From Enhydrobacter aerosaccus (GTDB taxonomy: Bacteria; Pseudomonadota; Alphaproteobacteria; Reyranellales; Reyranellaceae): 64,000 bases of DNA. Below are positions 24,227 through 33,976 of the stretch, in pieces. The stretch's first letter is position 1. The number at the start of each line of letters is the position of its first letter. The stretch lies in NCBI GenBank assembly GCA_903832005.1, contig CAIKZO010000073.1:1-64000 (forward strand). The letters are read 5' to 3'. Below the pieces are notes generated by a model. It did not search any database and was not told the DNA's origin. It saw only the letters and a list, made by a program, of their open reading frames with translations. The position numbers were made by a program, and so were the translations under genes.

Positions 24227-25330
24227 CTAGCGGCCGAAGTAGCTTTCTTCGACGGAACGCCACTCGGGCGTCGCCGAAACGATGGTCAGCGCGCGGTCGA
24301 GCGGCTTCTTCAAAGCCGAGTTCATCGGCAACGCGAAGGCCATATAGGCTGGCGCCAGCAGACCGCGTGGCGCTGCGATCGTGTCGGAGAAGCCGGTGCT
24401 GACCAGATATTGCAACGCCCCGGTACTGTTCACGACGGCATCGGCCTTGCCCACGGCGAGCGCGCGGAAGGCCTCCGGCAGACTGTCGAACTTCTGGTAG
24501 GCCAGGCGCTGGGTGTCGAGATACTCGGCGCCCGACGAGCCGGAGACGGCGGCGAGCCGTTTGTTCGCGAGATCGCCCGAGCGGGTCGCGGCACTGCCTT
24601 CGACCTGGTTGACGGTGATGCGCGCCACCAGGCTGGTCGTCAGCAGCGACACCATCACCAGGCTCACCACCATCCAGACGACGGCGATGGCGCGACCGAT
24701 GGGCGTTTGGGGCGTCTTGTCGCCATAGCCGACGGTCGTCATCGTGACGACGGCCCAATAGACGCCTTCGTTCCAAGACGTCACCGACGAGTGCGGTTTG
24801 CCGCCCGCATTGAACTGTGTGCGCTCGAACCACCACATGGCGAGACCGATCACGATCAGCAGGATGACGATGACCAGGATCAGCGGTCCAAGCTCGCCCA
24901 GCGCGACGGCATATTCGTAAAGCGCGGACTCTGCGCCCAGGCGCTTGGCGAAGACGGCGGCGACGCCGGAGCGATGCGTGGGGTATGAGAAATCGACCCG
25001 CGCCAGCCGTTCCGGCGTGATGGTGATTGCGCCGATCCCGACGTCGTAGGTATCGCTCTGCACGCCCGACAGCAGGTCGTCCATGTGCGCGACCAGCGTG
25101 AGTTCATACTGCCAGTGGAGTGTCTCCGCGGTACGGCGCCAGAGATCGACGCTGGCGCCATTGAACAGCCCGTCACGGCCCCGGCCGCCGTAGGGCTCGA
25201 CGTCATAGACTGCGACGCGCAGCGGCTTTGCCGGGACAGGTTCGGCGGCGAAGGCTGCGCCGGCCAGCGCAACCGTGGCGAGCGCAACGAGAGCAGCCCA
25301 AGTGAGGGCTAGACGGTAGGCGAAGTTCAT
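24227..25330 (-). CDS. GluR0-like ligand-gated potassium channel (binding protein-pore fusion)
   Basis: This 367-aa protein has the architecture of a prokaryotic ionotropic glutamate receptor. A signal peptide (1-29) is followed by binding lobe S1 (about 35-140) with the iGluR-like GIGAITITPERLARVDFSYP, where Arg108 sits at the ligand-carboxylate position. TM1 spans about 147-168, a re-entrant pore loop has filter TVGYGD (199-204), and TM2 spans about 212-235. Binding lobe S2 runs from about 240 to 367. The filter is the K+-channel sequence. The ATG at 25330 gives the signal peptide; upstream codons do not. It converges on gor and diverges from the DAHP synthase gene. The ligand is likely an amino acid but is untested. 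Confidence 0.88.
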   Translation of the reverse strand: MNFAYRLALTWAALVALATVALAGAAFAAEPVPAKPLRVAVYDVEPYGGRGRDGLFNGASVDLWRRTAETLHWQYELTLVAHMDDLLSGVQSDTYDVGIGAITITPERLARVDFSYPTHRSGVAAVFAKRLGAESALYEYAVALGELGPLILVIVILLIVIGLAMWWFERTQFNAGGKPHSSVTSWNEGVYWAVVTMTTVGYGDKTPQTPIGRAIAVVWMVVSLVMVSLLTTSLVARITVNQVEGSAATRSGDLANKRLAAVSGSSGAEYLDTQRLAYQKFDSLPEAFRALAVGKADAVVNSTGALQYLVSTGFSDTIAAPRGLLAPAYMAFALPMNSALKKPLDRALTIVSATPEWRSVEESYFGR

Positions 25331-25480
25331 ATGGCAGGGATAACGCCATTCGATGACGGGGCTGATTTCCCGGTCTTTCAAAGATGTTACGGTGGGCCGC
25401 CGGGCCATCTGGCCTTCGACCCACGGCACGTATAGGGTCACCACCCCCGACGGCCGAGGGCCCGGGTTCAGGAGGAGAAG

Positions 25481-26911
25481 ATGACGGCGATCCAAGGCTC
25501 TTCAGTGGCCGCAACCCAGTTTCGCAGTTCGAGCGCTGCCGATTGGACGCCCACGAGCTGGCGCGGCCGCCCGGCGCTGCAGATGCCGGTCTACCCCGAC
25601 GCCACCGTCCTGGCGGGCGCCGAGGCGCGCCTGCGCCGCTATCCGCCGCTGGTCTTTGCGGGAGAGGCACGCAAGCTCAAGACGGCGCTCGGCAAGGTCG
25701 CCAATGGCGAGGCCTTCCTGCTGCAGGGCGGCGATTGCGCCGAGAGCTTTGCCGACTTCTCGGCCAACAACATCCGCGACATGTTCCGCGTGCTGCTGCA
25801 GATGGCCGTCGTGCTGACCTATGGCGCGGGCGTGCCTGTCGTGAAGCTCGGCCGCATGGCCGGCCAGTTCGCCAAGCCGCGCTCGTCGAACGTCGAGAAG
25901 ATCGGCGGCGTCGAGCTGCCATCCTATCGCGGCGACAACGTGAACGGCTTCGAGTTCACGCCGGCGGCCCGCATTCCCGATCCCGAGCGCATGGTGCAGG
26001 CCTACAATCAGTCGGCCGCGACGCTCAACTTGCTGCGCGCCTTCGCCCAGGGCGGCTACGCCGACCTGCACGAGGTCAACCGCTGGAACCTCGACTTCGT
26101 GCGCAACTCGCCGGCCTCGGAGCGCTACCAGGACCTGGCGGCGCGCCTCGATGAGACGCTGAACTTCATGGCGGCGTGCGGCCTCAACTCCGCGACCACG
26201 CCGCAGATCGCCGAGACCGACTTCTTTACCAGCCACGAGGCGCTGCTGCTGCAGTACGAGGAGGCGCTGACCCGCGTCGATTCGACGACCGGCGACTGGT
26301 ACGACTGCTCGGCGCACATGATCTGGATCGGCGATCGCACGCGCCAGCCTGACGGCGCGCATGTCGAGTTCCTGCGCGGCGTCCGCAATCCGCTGGGCTT
26401 CAAGTGCGGCCCGTCGCTGTCGATCGACGACACGCTGAAGCTGATCGACGTGCTCAATCCGGACAACGAGGCTGGGCGCATCGTCATGATCGTGCGCATG
26501 GGCGCCGACAAGGTGGCCGAGAAGCTGCCGCCGCTGGTACGTGCGGTGAAGAAGGCCGGCAAGTCGGTCGTGTGGTCGTGCGATCCCATGCACGGCAACA
26601 CCGAGACCGCCTCGAACGGCCGGAAGACACGCAACTTCGACAACATCCTGAAAGAGGTGAAGGAGTTCTTCGCCGTGCACCGCGCCGAGGGCACTCATGC
26701 CGGCGGCGTGCATTTCGAGATGACCGGCCAGGAAGTGACCGAGTGCATCGGCGGCGCGACGCATATCACTGTCGATAACCTGAACGAGCGCTACGAGACG
26801 CAGTGCGATCCGCGCCTCAACGCCAGCCAGGCGCTGGAACTCGCGTTCCTGCTCGCCGAACAGCTCAAGTCCGAACGCCTGTCCGTAAAGAAGGCGCGCT
26901 CCTCGGTCTGA
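25481..26911 (+). CDS. 3-deoxy-7-phosphoheptulonate synthase, class II
   Basis: DAHP synthase condenses PEP and erythrose-4-phosphate in the first step of the shikimate pathway. This is the class II (plant/Mycobacterium AroG-like) type. Signatures are [10 protein letters not shown] near residue 85, [13 protein letters not shown] with the preceding PVVKLG, the [10 protein letters not shown] metal region and the late [13 protein letters not shown]. It is 476 aa long. A strong AGGAGGAG sits just ahead of the ATG. It may share a promoter with the nicotinate phosphoribosyltransferase gene 30 nt downstream. Confidence 0.96.
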   Translation: MTAIQGSSVAATQFRSSSAADWTPTSWRGRPALQMPVYPDATVLAGAEARLRRYPPLVFAGEARKLKTALGKVANGEAFLLQGGDCAESFADFSANNIRDMFRVLLQMAVVLTYGAGVPVVKLGRMAGQFAKPRSSNVEKIGGVELPSYRGDNVNGFEFTPAARIPDPERMVQAYNQSAATLNLLRAFAQGGYADLHEVNRWNLDFVRNSPASERYQDLAARLDETLNFMAACGLNSATTPQIAETDFFTSHEALLLQYEEALTRVDSTTGDWYDCSAHMIWIGDRTRQPDGAHVEFLRGVRNPLGFKCGPSLSIDDTLKLIDVLNPDNEAGRIVMIVRMGADKVAEKLPPLVRAVKKAGKSVVWSCDPMHGNTETASNGRKTRNFDNILKEVKEFFAVHRAEGTHAGGVHFEMTGQEVTECIGGATHITVDNLNERYETQCDPRLNASQALELAFLLAEQLKSERLSVKKARSSV

Positions 26912-26941
26912 CGGACCGGTCTGACAAGGTCGGAGAGACCG

Positions 26942-28087
26942 ATGACGCATCCGAGAAACGGCGAGATCTCACAGTTCACCGATCACTACTTCAATCGAAC
27001 GAAGGATGTGATCGGCAAGTTCGGCGACGCGCGCGTAACCTACGCGATCTTCATGCGCCGGCCGGTGGTGTTCGCGCCACGGCTGGCGCTCGACTGGCTG
27101 AAGGAGATGGTGGCCGACCGCCAGGCCACGGTCGAGATCGACCAGCGCTACGTCGAGGGCAAGTGGGTCGGCGCCGGCGAGCCGATGATGTACATCACCG
27201 GATCGTTCTTCCATCTCGTCGATCTCGAGACGATCTTCCTGCAGAAGCTGGGACCGGCCTGCGTCGCCGCCTATAACGCCTGGACGATGTGCGCGGACAT
27301 GCCGGCGGCGGCCTTCCTCGCCATGGACGCGCGCCACTGCGCGGGTCAGGAGATGGCCGAGATGATGGCCTATGCCGCTTCCGTCGGCTCGACGCGCGCC
27401 AAGCGCAAGGTCGGGGCCGTCGGCTTCATCGGCAACGCCACGCATGCCACCGCGCATTTCTTCGGCCGCGACAAGGGCCTTGGCACCATGCCTCATGCCC
27501 TGATCGGCTATGCCGGCTCGACCTTGCGCGCCGCCGAGATGTTCCACGAGACATTTCCTGGCGAGCCGATGACGGTGCTGTCGGATTACTTCGCCCGTGA
27601 AGTCTCCGACTCGCTCGAGGTCTGCCGGCGTTTCCCCGATCTCGCCGAGAAGGGGATGTTGTCGTTCCGTCTCGACACCACGGGCGGCCGTTACGTCGAG
27701 GGCCTCGATCCGGCCAGCTCCTATGCGGTGCTCGAGAAATACTCGCCCGAATCGATCCGTGGCTATCGCAGCGAAGAAGAGCTGCGCTACCTCGTCGGCA
27801 CTGGCGTGTCGGCGGCGGCGATCTTCCATCTGCGGCACGAACTCGATGCCGCGGGCTTCAAGGCCACCAAGATCGTGGCCTCGTCGGGCTTCGGGCCGGC
27901 CAAGTGCCGCGTCATGGCCGAGGCGAAGGCGCCGATCGATGTCGTGGGCACGGGCTCATTCCTGCCCTCGAACTGGAGCGAGACCTACGCCACCGCCGAC
28001 ATCGTCGAATACGATGGCAAGCCCCGGGTGAAGGTCGGCCGTGAATTCCTGCTGCGCTCCCGTACCGGGCGCGAACAGCGACTCTAG
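26942..28087 (+). CDS. pncB: nicotinate phosphoribosyltransferase
   Basis: This 381-aa enzyme of NAD salvage converts nicotinate and PRPP to nicotinate mononucleotide. Family features are the N-terminal FTDHYFNRTKDVI, the central RFPDLAEKGMLSFRLDTTGGRYVEG and the PRPP/phosphate-binding IVASSGFGPAKCRVM followed by DVVGTGSFLP. It starts at an ATG preceded by GGAGAGACCG. It stands between DAHP synthase and a GST on the same strand and is probably co-transcribed with the latter (11-nt gap). The family call is good; a related quinolinate-type activity cannot be wholly excluded. Confidence 0.85.
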   Translation: MTHPRNGEISQFTDHYFNRTKDVIGKFGDARVTYAIFMRRPVVFAPRLALDWLKEMVADRQATVEIDQRYVEGKWVGAGEPMMYITGSFFHLVDLETIFLQKLGPACVAAYNAWTMCADMPAAAFLAMDARHCAGQEMAEMMAYAASVGSTRAKRKVGAVGFIGNATHATAHFFGRDKGLGTMPHALIGYAGSTLRAAEMFHETFPGEPMTVLSDYFAREVSDSLEVCRRFPDLAEKGMLSFRLDTTGGRYVEGLDPASSYAVLEKYSPESIRGYRSEEELRYLVGTGVSAAAIFHLRHELDAAGFKATKIVASSGFGPAKCRVMAEAKAPIDVVGTGSFLPSNWSETYATADIVEYDGKPRVKVGREFLLRSRTGREQRL

Positions 28088-28098
28088 GAGATCAAGAG

Positions 28099-28728
28099 AT
28101 GCTCAAGTTCTATTACGCTCCCGGCGCCTGCTCGCTCGCCACGCACATCGGCCTCGAGGAAAGCGGCGCCAAGTACGACGGCCAGAAGATCGCCTTCGCC
28201 AACAACGAGCAGAAGACTCCGGAGTACCTCAAGATCAATCCGCGCGGCCGCGTGCCGGCGCTGGTGGTCGAGGAGGGCACGATCGTCGAGAACACCGCGA
28301 TCCTCGACTACATCGCGGGCAAGTACGCACCACAGCTGATGCCGAAGGATCCCGTGCAGCGGGCGCGGGCAATCTCGCTGATGGCGTGGCTCTCCAACAC
28401 GGTGCATCCGAACTTCACGCATATCGGCCGGCCCGAGCGCTTCGCCACCGACATCGCCGTGTTCGATCATCTCAAGGCCACTGGCCGCGAGAACTTCCAC
28501 GCCAACTTGAAGGAGATCGACGGCCTCCTGGCGGGCAAGCAGTGGATGGTCGGCGATGCCTTCAGCGTCGTCGATGGCTACGCGCTGGTATTCTACGCCT
28601 GGGGCAAGAGGATCGGTCTGCCGATGGCCGACCTCAAGAATTACACAGCCTGGAAGGAGCGCATGATGGCGCGTCCGGCCGTGATGCGCGTCCTGGAGCG
28701 CGAGCAGAGTGTCCTGCTCGCGGCGTAG
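28099..28728 (+). CDS. glutathione S-transferase family protein
   Basis: This 209-aa GST begins LKFYYAPGACSLATHIGLEE, the beta-class thioredoxin-fold start with the Cys/Ser active-site region. INPRGRVPALVVEEG contains the cis-Pro and ENTAILDYIAG the glutathione-binding Glu/Asn. The helical C-terminal half is complete. AGGAGATCAAGAG precedes the ATG. Its stop lies 7 nt from the convergent ATPase gene. It is likely to act in conjugation or thiol homeostasis together with the nearby glutathione reductase. Confidence 0.92.
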   Translation: MLKFYYAPGACSLATHIGLEESGAKYDGQKIAFANNEQKTPEYLKINPRGRVPALVVEEGTIVENTAILDYIAGKYAPQLMPKDPVQRARAISLMAWLSNTVHPNFTHIGRPERFATDIAVFDHLKATGRENFHANLKEIDGLLAGKQWMVGDAFSVVDGYALVFYAWGKRIGLPMADLKNYTAWKERMMARPAVMRVLEREQSVLLAA

Positions 28729-28735
28729 GCGACGA

Positions 28736-31062
28736 CTAAGCCACCGCGAAACGACGGAACAAGGCAAGTTTCGCCATGTCCAGAACCAGCGCGAAAAGCG
28801 CGGCCGCCCCGAAAACGCCGCCCAGAACGGTGGCAGGCAAGGGGGCGGTCGCGATGCCCGAGTAGGCCAGCAGGCTGACGAGGGCCAGGTCGATGCTGGA
28901 AGAAGCCATCAACCATGGTCCGGGTCGTGAATTCCACAGATGCCGGCGTTCGCGCACGACGTACAGGACGGCCTGGCCGCTGAACACCAGCGTCACGACG
29001 GCCAGCGTCCTCAAGCCCTCGATGTCGAGGTGCAGCACGAATTTTCCGATCGCCAGGGAGCTAACGCAGAACGCGAGGTCGAGCGCTCCCATGGAGATGC
29101 CGACTACCGTCAGGTTGCCGATCTTCCAGACGCTGGGTGTCGCCGAGGGCCTGACGTTGTCGGTCGACGAAGCCATGGCCAGGAAATCGCCGGTGATCAT
29201 CATGAAGACCATGAGCATCGGCGTCAGGATGGCCTGGCCGGTGATGATCAGGCCGGCCGCCAGGAAGAGGACTTGGCCGACCTTGTGAACGAGCGATCGC
29301 AACGTGTAGGTCAGGATTCGCTGATAGGTCGCTCGCCCCTCCTTGATGGAGGCGACGATGCCGCCGAGGCCGGGCTCGGTGAGCACGATGCCGGCGGCAG
29401 ATTTTGCCACATCCGTCGCCGAGAAGACCGCGATGCCCATCTGCGCCTGGCGCAGCGCCGGCGCGTCGTTGGCGCCGTCGCCGCACATGCCGACGATATG
29501 GCCGCTGCCCTGGAGCATTTTCACGAGACTGTATTTGTCCTCGGGAAGAACCCCGGCGTAGAGGACGTAATCCTCGGCGCGGATTTTGCCGGGGAGGGGC
29601 GTCGTCGACCACACCGGTCCGTCGAGACCGATCGCCCGTGCCACGACTTCCGCCGTGGCAGCGGCGTCACCCGTCACCATGATCGTGCGCACGCCCAATC
29701 CCGCAAGCTCGGTGATCAGTGCCTTCGAGTCCTCTCGGGGTGGGTCGCTGAGCGCGATCAACCCAGCCAAACGCAGCTTTCCCGCAGGCCCGGTGGCGAC
29801 CGCCAGTACCCTGAACCCCTGGGACTGGAGCTCGCCGCGACTGGCGCCGCCGTGGCGGGCGACACAGCCAGTCCCTGAATGACCGCGAAGGCGCCTTTCA
29901 TCACCTGCATGAGGTCACCGCTCGGCACACGAACCATCGCTTCCGCTCGCTTCGCCGAAGGATCGAACGGCGTAAAGCTGACGAGCGCCGGGGCGTCCGC
30001 CGTGGGACGGTGCGCCGAGGCGGCGCGAATGGCGCCATCGACCGGGTCCTGCCCGCCGTCGGAACTCGCCAATCCCGCGAGTGCCACAACATGGTCGTCG
30101 TCGAAGCCCGGCATCGAGCAGACCGACATCACTGCCAGTTCATTGCGCGTTAGCGTGCCGGTCTTGTCCGAACACAGGACATCGATGCTCGCCGCCTCAT
30201 CGACCGCCGAAAGGCGAGTCGGCAGGACGCCCTCGAGCGCCAGCCTGCGCGCACCGACCGCGGCCGCCAACGTGAACATCGACGGCAACGCCACCGGGAT
30301 GGCGGACAGAACCGCGACGAGGACGAGAGACGCGATGTCGACGACATGCAGGGACAGATGCGTGGCGTAGGCGGCGAGCGCGAGGGTCACGACGCCGTTG
30401 AACACGGCCAGGTTACGCACGACCCGCAGAATGGCTTTCTGTTCGGAGCTCTCCGCCTTCGCGGTGCGGACGAGTTCCGCCGTCTTTCCGAATTTCGTGC
30501 GCGTTCCCGTCGCCGTGACCAGCGCCACTGCCTCGCCGCGTCGGACCAGGGCGCCGGCGTAGGCCTGTTTCCCGGCCTCGGCCTCGATCGGCAGCGATTC
30601 TCCGGTGAGCATGGACTGATCGAGCAGGGTCGATCCGGAAAGCAGGCGCACGTCGGCGGCGACCACCGAGCCCAGCGATAGCTTGACGACATCGTCGGCC
30701 ACCAGCGTGGCGGCGGGCACGGTCTTCCACTGGCCGTCGCGCCGCACGGACGCCACCAGCGCCAGCCGCGACTTGAGCGCATCGATGGTTGCCTTAGCCC
30801 GGCCTTCCTGAACGAAGCCCAGCGCGGCATTGAAAATCAGCAGGAAAGCGACGACACCGGCTTCGAGATAGTCGCCGAGGCCGAGCTGAAGGAGAATCGC
30901 GGCCTCCAGCATCCAGGGAATCGGCGCCCACAATTTTCCGAGCGCACGCCACAAGGGATGAACGTCGACATCGACGATCGTGTTGGGGCCGGTTTTTGTC
31001 AGACGCCGCCCGGCTTCGTCGCTGGTCAATCCTGTCGGCGCAATCGCCGGGTCCGGGCTCAT
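28736..31062 (-). pseudogene. P3A-type H+-transporting ATPase split by a -1 frameshift
   Basis: Two reading frames together make one P-type ATPase of about 775 aa, resembling plasma-membrane proton pumps. The N-terminal frame (31062 to about 29833) holds LTGESLPIEAE and the phosphorylation site CSDKTGTLTRNE. The C-terminal frame (about 29833 to 28736) holds MVTGDAAATAE and the hinge MCGDGANDAPAL with the last membrane helices. The upstream frame runs on to a stop at 29758. The downstream frame is recovered in the run GCGGCGAGCTC near 29833, where adding a single G would restore continuity. This is either a real inactivating deletion, a sequencing error, or less likely programmed slippage. All catalytic motifs are intact. 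Confidence 0.85.
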
Positions 31063-31123
31063 GATGTGACGATCGACGCACCGCCGCCGGCCCGCGCTTG
31101 CGGACCGACGGCGGCGCTTCCGA

Positions 31124-31771
31124 TCAATCGATGACGATGGCGTCGTCGACCATGGTGACGCCGGGCGCACCCCAGGCGGCGGTCTCGGCCTGCTGCCGCT
31201 CGTGCCACGTCCGGACGCTGCCGGTCAGGCGCACGTTGCCGCCATCGGCGGTGACTTTGACCTTCACCGGCTCGTACCACGAGCGGTGAAGGGCGATCAT
31301 GATCTTCTCCTGGATGTTGGACGCGTTGACCCGCGGCTTGATCGAGATCTGATTGATGACGGAGACGACTCCCAGCATCCGGCGGCAGGCCTCCTCGGCA
31401 GCCTCGCTCTGGAAGTTCCAGTCGACGTCGCCGGTCAGGGTGATCCAGCCGTTCTCGACCTTCACCTTGACCCTGTCCTGCGGGACCACGACATCCCAGG
31501 CGAAACGCTCCAGCACCGCGGCGGCGATCTGGTCGTCCGTCCGCTTCATGGCGAACGGGAGCTTGACCTCGATGTTCTCCACCACGGCCTTCACGCCGCT
31601 GACCCGGCCGACCGCGGCCTCGGCGGCACGCCTCTCGGCAAAGTTCTCGACGTGTCCGGTCAGCGTCACGACCCCATTGTCGGCGCTCACGCCGATGTGG
31701 CTGGCGGTAACTCTCGGCTCCCAGGTCAGCTCGGCAAGCACGGCCTGCTGCAGCAAAGTGTCCTTGGTCAT
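31124..31771 (-). CDS. triple BON-domain protein
   Basis: This 215-aa protein is made of three BON repeats. Each has the GxVxLTGxV-type core: NGVVTLTGHVENFAERRAAE, NGWITLTGDVDWNFQSEAAE and GGNVRLTGSVRTWHERQQAE. No signal peptide is visible, so it is probably cytoplasmic, unlike the periplasmic OsmY. AAAGGAGAAATGAC precedes the start at 31771. It lies just upstream of the H+-ATPase gene on the same strand within the stress-type block. BON domains are thought to bind phospholipid or ligands; the exact role is not known. Confidence 0.88.
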   Translation of the reverse strand: MTKDTLLQQAVLAELTWEPRVTASHIGVSADNGVVTLTGHVENFAERRAAEAAVGRVSGVKAVVENIEVKLPFAMKRTDDQIAAAVLERFAWDVVVPQDRVKVKVENGWITLTGDVDWNFQSEAAEEACRRMLGVVSVINQISIKPRVNASNIQEKIMIALHRSWYEPVKVKVTADGGNVRLTGSVRTWHERQQAETAAWGAPGVTMVDDAIVID

Positions 31772-31790
31772 GTCATTTCTCCTTTGAAGG

Positions 31791-32906
31791 TTAATGCCAG
31801 AATGGTCTCGCATCGCGCCAATGCCCGTACGCGCGGGCCGCCTTGGCAAGAAGCCTCGTATGCTCCGTTGTGCGGTCACCGATGATTTGGCCCGCATGAA
31901 AGGCGAGCTCGGCGCTGTGCCCCGCCACGGCGCACGCGCATTTCTGGACCATCGCCAGATCGTTCAGTTTCCCCAGCGCGTCCTGCAGTACCGTCAGTGA
32001 CGCGATATAGTTCAGACGATGTCCCTCTGCGCTCCCGTCGAAGGTCTCGGCGAAGAACTCCGCGGTGTATCTCAATTTCTTCGCGCGGATGCGGGCGATG
32101 TGCTGGTCCGCAGGATCGAGCCTCGTCAGATGCCGGCCTGCCTTGCGCAGGCGATGATGAAGGCGGCTCAGCGTGTGCCGGCCCAGAGTCGAGGAATTGC
32201 CATCGCGCATATTTGTGCTGTTGGCGTCGGCGGCAGGTGGCTCAAGGGCGCCACCAGCCCAATCGGCACAATCACGCGTAAAAGCGGAAAAACGCCGGGA
32301 CTCGATCGCGGCCAGTGCCTGTTCGTAGGCGGCCGCCCGCATCATGAGAAGTCGGCTGCCGAACAGGGCCCACGCCGGATCTTCGCCGGATCCATTAGCC
32401 TTCAGGGGCGAGATATTCTCGATGAAGACATCGAGATCGCGCGCTCCACCCAGCTCACCGGCAAGCCACTTCGCTTCCTTCTTCCGCGTCTCCAGGTCAC
32501 CGGTCCGGAGAATGCCCTTGAAGGCGGCAAAGGCGGCGCGCAAACGGCGCAGCCCGACGCGCATCCGGTGAAGCGCTTCGCGGTCGCTGCCTGTACGCAT
32601 GAGTTGGCTGCTGGCCGAAATTTCGGCCACGCAAGCGAGCGCGATCCGTGTGAATCCGTCAATGGCGGCGAGCTTGGCCGGTATCTTTGTGTGCATGGTT
32701 CGGCCGGTTTTTCCGGTCGATAGGCGATCCGCGAAGCCGTCGGCGGCGAGGCGCCGGGCGATCTTCAGCAACGCCGTCTCGTTTCCCGTCTCCGGGTCGC
32801 CGCCCATCTCTTCCATCGACGTCGAATCGACTTTTGCCGTGACGACTCCCTCGTGCGAGACGAGGAATGTCGTCTTGTCGAACGACGGTATTTCAGGCGT
32901 GGTCAT
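31791..32906 (-). CDS. CHAD domain-containing protein
   Basis: This 371-aa protein has a helical CHAD domain from about residue 75 to the end. The repeated basic/His helices are visible: ALHRMRVGLRRLRAAF, LHHRLRKAGRHL and HIARIRAKKLRYTAEFF. CHAD domains bind inorganic polyphosphate. The first 70 residues are not an intact CYTH domain, although a short VSHEGVVTAK stretch could be a remnant or a separate module. AGAAAGG lies just before the ATG. The gene is 19 nt upstream of the BON gene and likely co-transcribed. Confidence 0.85.
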   Translation of the reverse strand: MTTPEIPSFDKTTFLVSHEGVVTAKVDSTSMEEMGGDPETGNETALLKIARRLAADGFADRLSTGKTGRTMHTKIPAKLAAIDGFTRIALACVAEISASSQLMRTGSDREALHRMRVGLRRLRAAFAAFKGILRTGDLETRKKEAKWLAGELGGARDLDVFIENISPLKANGSGEDPAWALFGSRLLMMRAAAYEQALAAIESRRFSAFTRDCADWAGGALEPPAADANSTNMRDGNSSTLGRHTLSRLHHRLRKAGRHLTRLDPADQHIARIRAKKLRYTAEFFAETFDGSAEGHRLNYIASLTVLQDALGKLNDLAMVQKCACAVAGHSAELAFHAGQIIGDRTTEHTRLLAKAARAYGHWRDARPFWH

Positions 32907-32937
32907 GAGAACCTTTCTGCCGTGCTGGAGGCCGCCT

Positions 32938-33975
32938 CTAGATTTCGATGATCACCTTGAGAGCGCCTGTCTTGGCCGCGTTACCGAAGGTCTCGTAGGC
33001 GTCGAGGATCTTGTCGAACTTGAAGCGATGGGTGATCAGCAGCTTGGGATCGATCCTGCGCGATTGCACGATCTTGAGCAGGTCCGGCGTGCTTGCCGTA
33101 TCCACCAGCCGTGTGGTGATCGTGATGTTGCGGTCCCACAGCCGTTCCATGTGTAGCGACACCGGCGCGCCGTGCACGCCGACATTGGCGATCACCCCAC
33201 CCGGGGCGACGATCGCCTCGCACAGCTCGAACGTCGCGGGAATGCCTACGGCCTCGATGGCGGTGTCGACACCGAGATTGCCGGTCAGTTCCATGACCCG
33301 TCGCAGCGCCTGGCCGTCGGCGCTGTTGATCGTTGCGGTTGCGCCGAAGCGCCTGGCGACCTCGAGTCGATTGTCGTCGAGATCGATGACGATCAGCGCG
33401 CTCGGCGCATAGAACTGAGCGGTCAGCAATGCAGCGAGGCCGATGGGCCCGGCGCCGACGATGGCCACGCTGCTGCCCGGCGTGACCTTTCCGTTCAGCA
33501 CGCCACACTCGAAGCCGGTTGGAAGGATGTCGCTCAACATCACCAGCGCCTCCTCGTCGGCGCCCGCCGGCACGGGATAGAGACTGGTATCGGCATGGGG
33601 AATGCGCACGAACTCGGCCTGCGTTCCGTCGATCTTGTTGCCGAGGATCCAGCCTCCGGTGGTGCAGTGGGAGTACATGAGCTTGCGGCAATAGACGCAC
33701 TTCCCGCAGGAGCTGATGCACGAGATCAGGACGGTGTTGCCCGGCTTGAACGACGTCACGGCCGTGCCGATCGAATCGACAACGCCGACCCCCTCGTGGC
33801 CGAGGATGCGGCCGGGCGTGCAACTCGGCACGTCGCCCTTGAGGATGTGCAGGTCCGTCCCGCAAATCGTGGTCCGCGTCACCCGGACGATGGCGTCGGT
33901 TGCCGCCGCGATCATGGGCTTGGGACGTTCTTCCAACGCCTTCTTGTCGGGGCCGAGATAGGCGAGCGCTTTCAT
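32938..33975 (-). CDS. zinc-dependent alcohol dehydrogenase (MDR family)
   Basis: This 345-aa medium-chain dehydrogenase has the catalytic zinc motif GHEGVGVVDSIG near residue 60 and the catalytic Cys in TICGTDLHILKGD. The structural-zinc lobe is CGKCVYCRKLMYSHC, and the Rossmann start VAIVGAGPIGLAAL lies near residue 170. It probably oxidises or reduces short-chain alcohols or aldehydes with NAD(H). Its start is 2 nt from the end of the universal-stress-protein gene upstream. Homologues are often found in microaerobic or stationary-phase stress clusters with USP proteins. Confidence 0.92.
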   Translation of the reverse strand: MKALAYLGPDKKALEERPKPMIAAATDAIVRVTRTTICGTDLHILKGDVPSCTPGRILGHEGVGVVDSIGTAVTSFKPGNTVLISCISSCGKCVYCRKLMYSHCTTGGWILGNKIDGTQAEFVRIPHADTSLYPVPAGADEEALVMLSDILPTGFECGVLNGKVTPGSSVAIVGAGPIGLAALLTAQFYAPSALIVIDLDDNRLEVARRFGATATINSADGQALRRVMELTGNLGVDTAIEAVGIPATFELCEAIVAPGGVIANVGVHGAPVSLHMERLWDRNITITTRLVDTASTPDLLKIVQSRRIDPKLLITHRFKFDKILDAYETFGNAAKTGALKVIIEI

Positions 33976-33976
33976 C

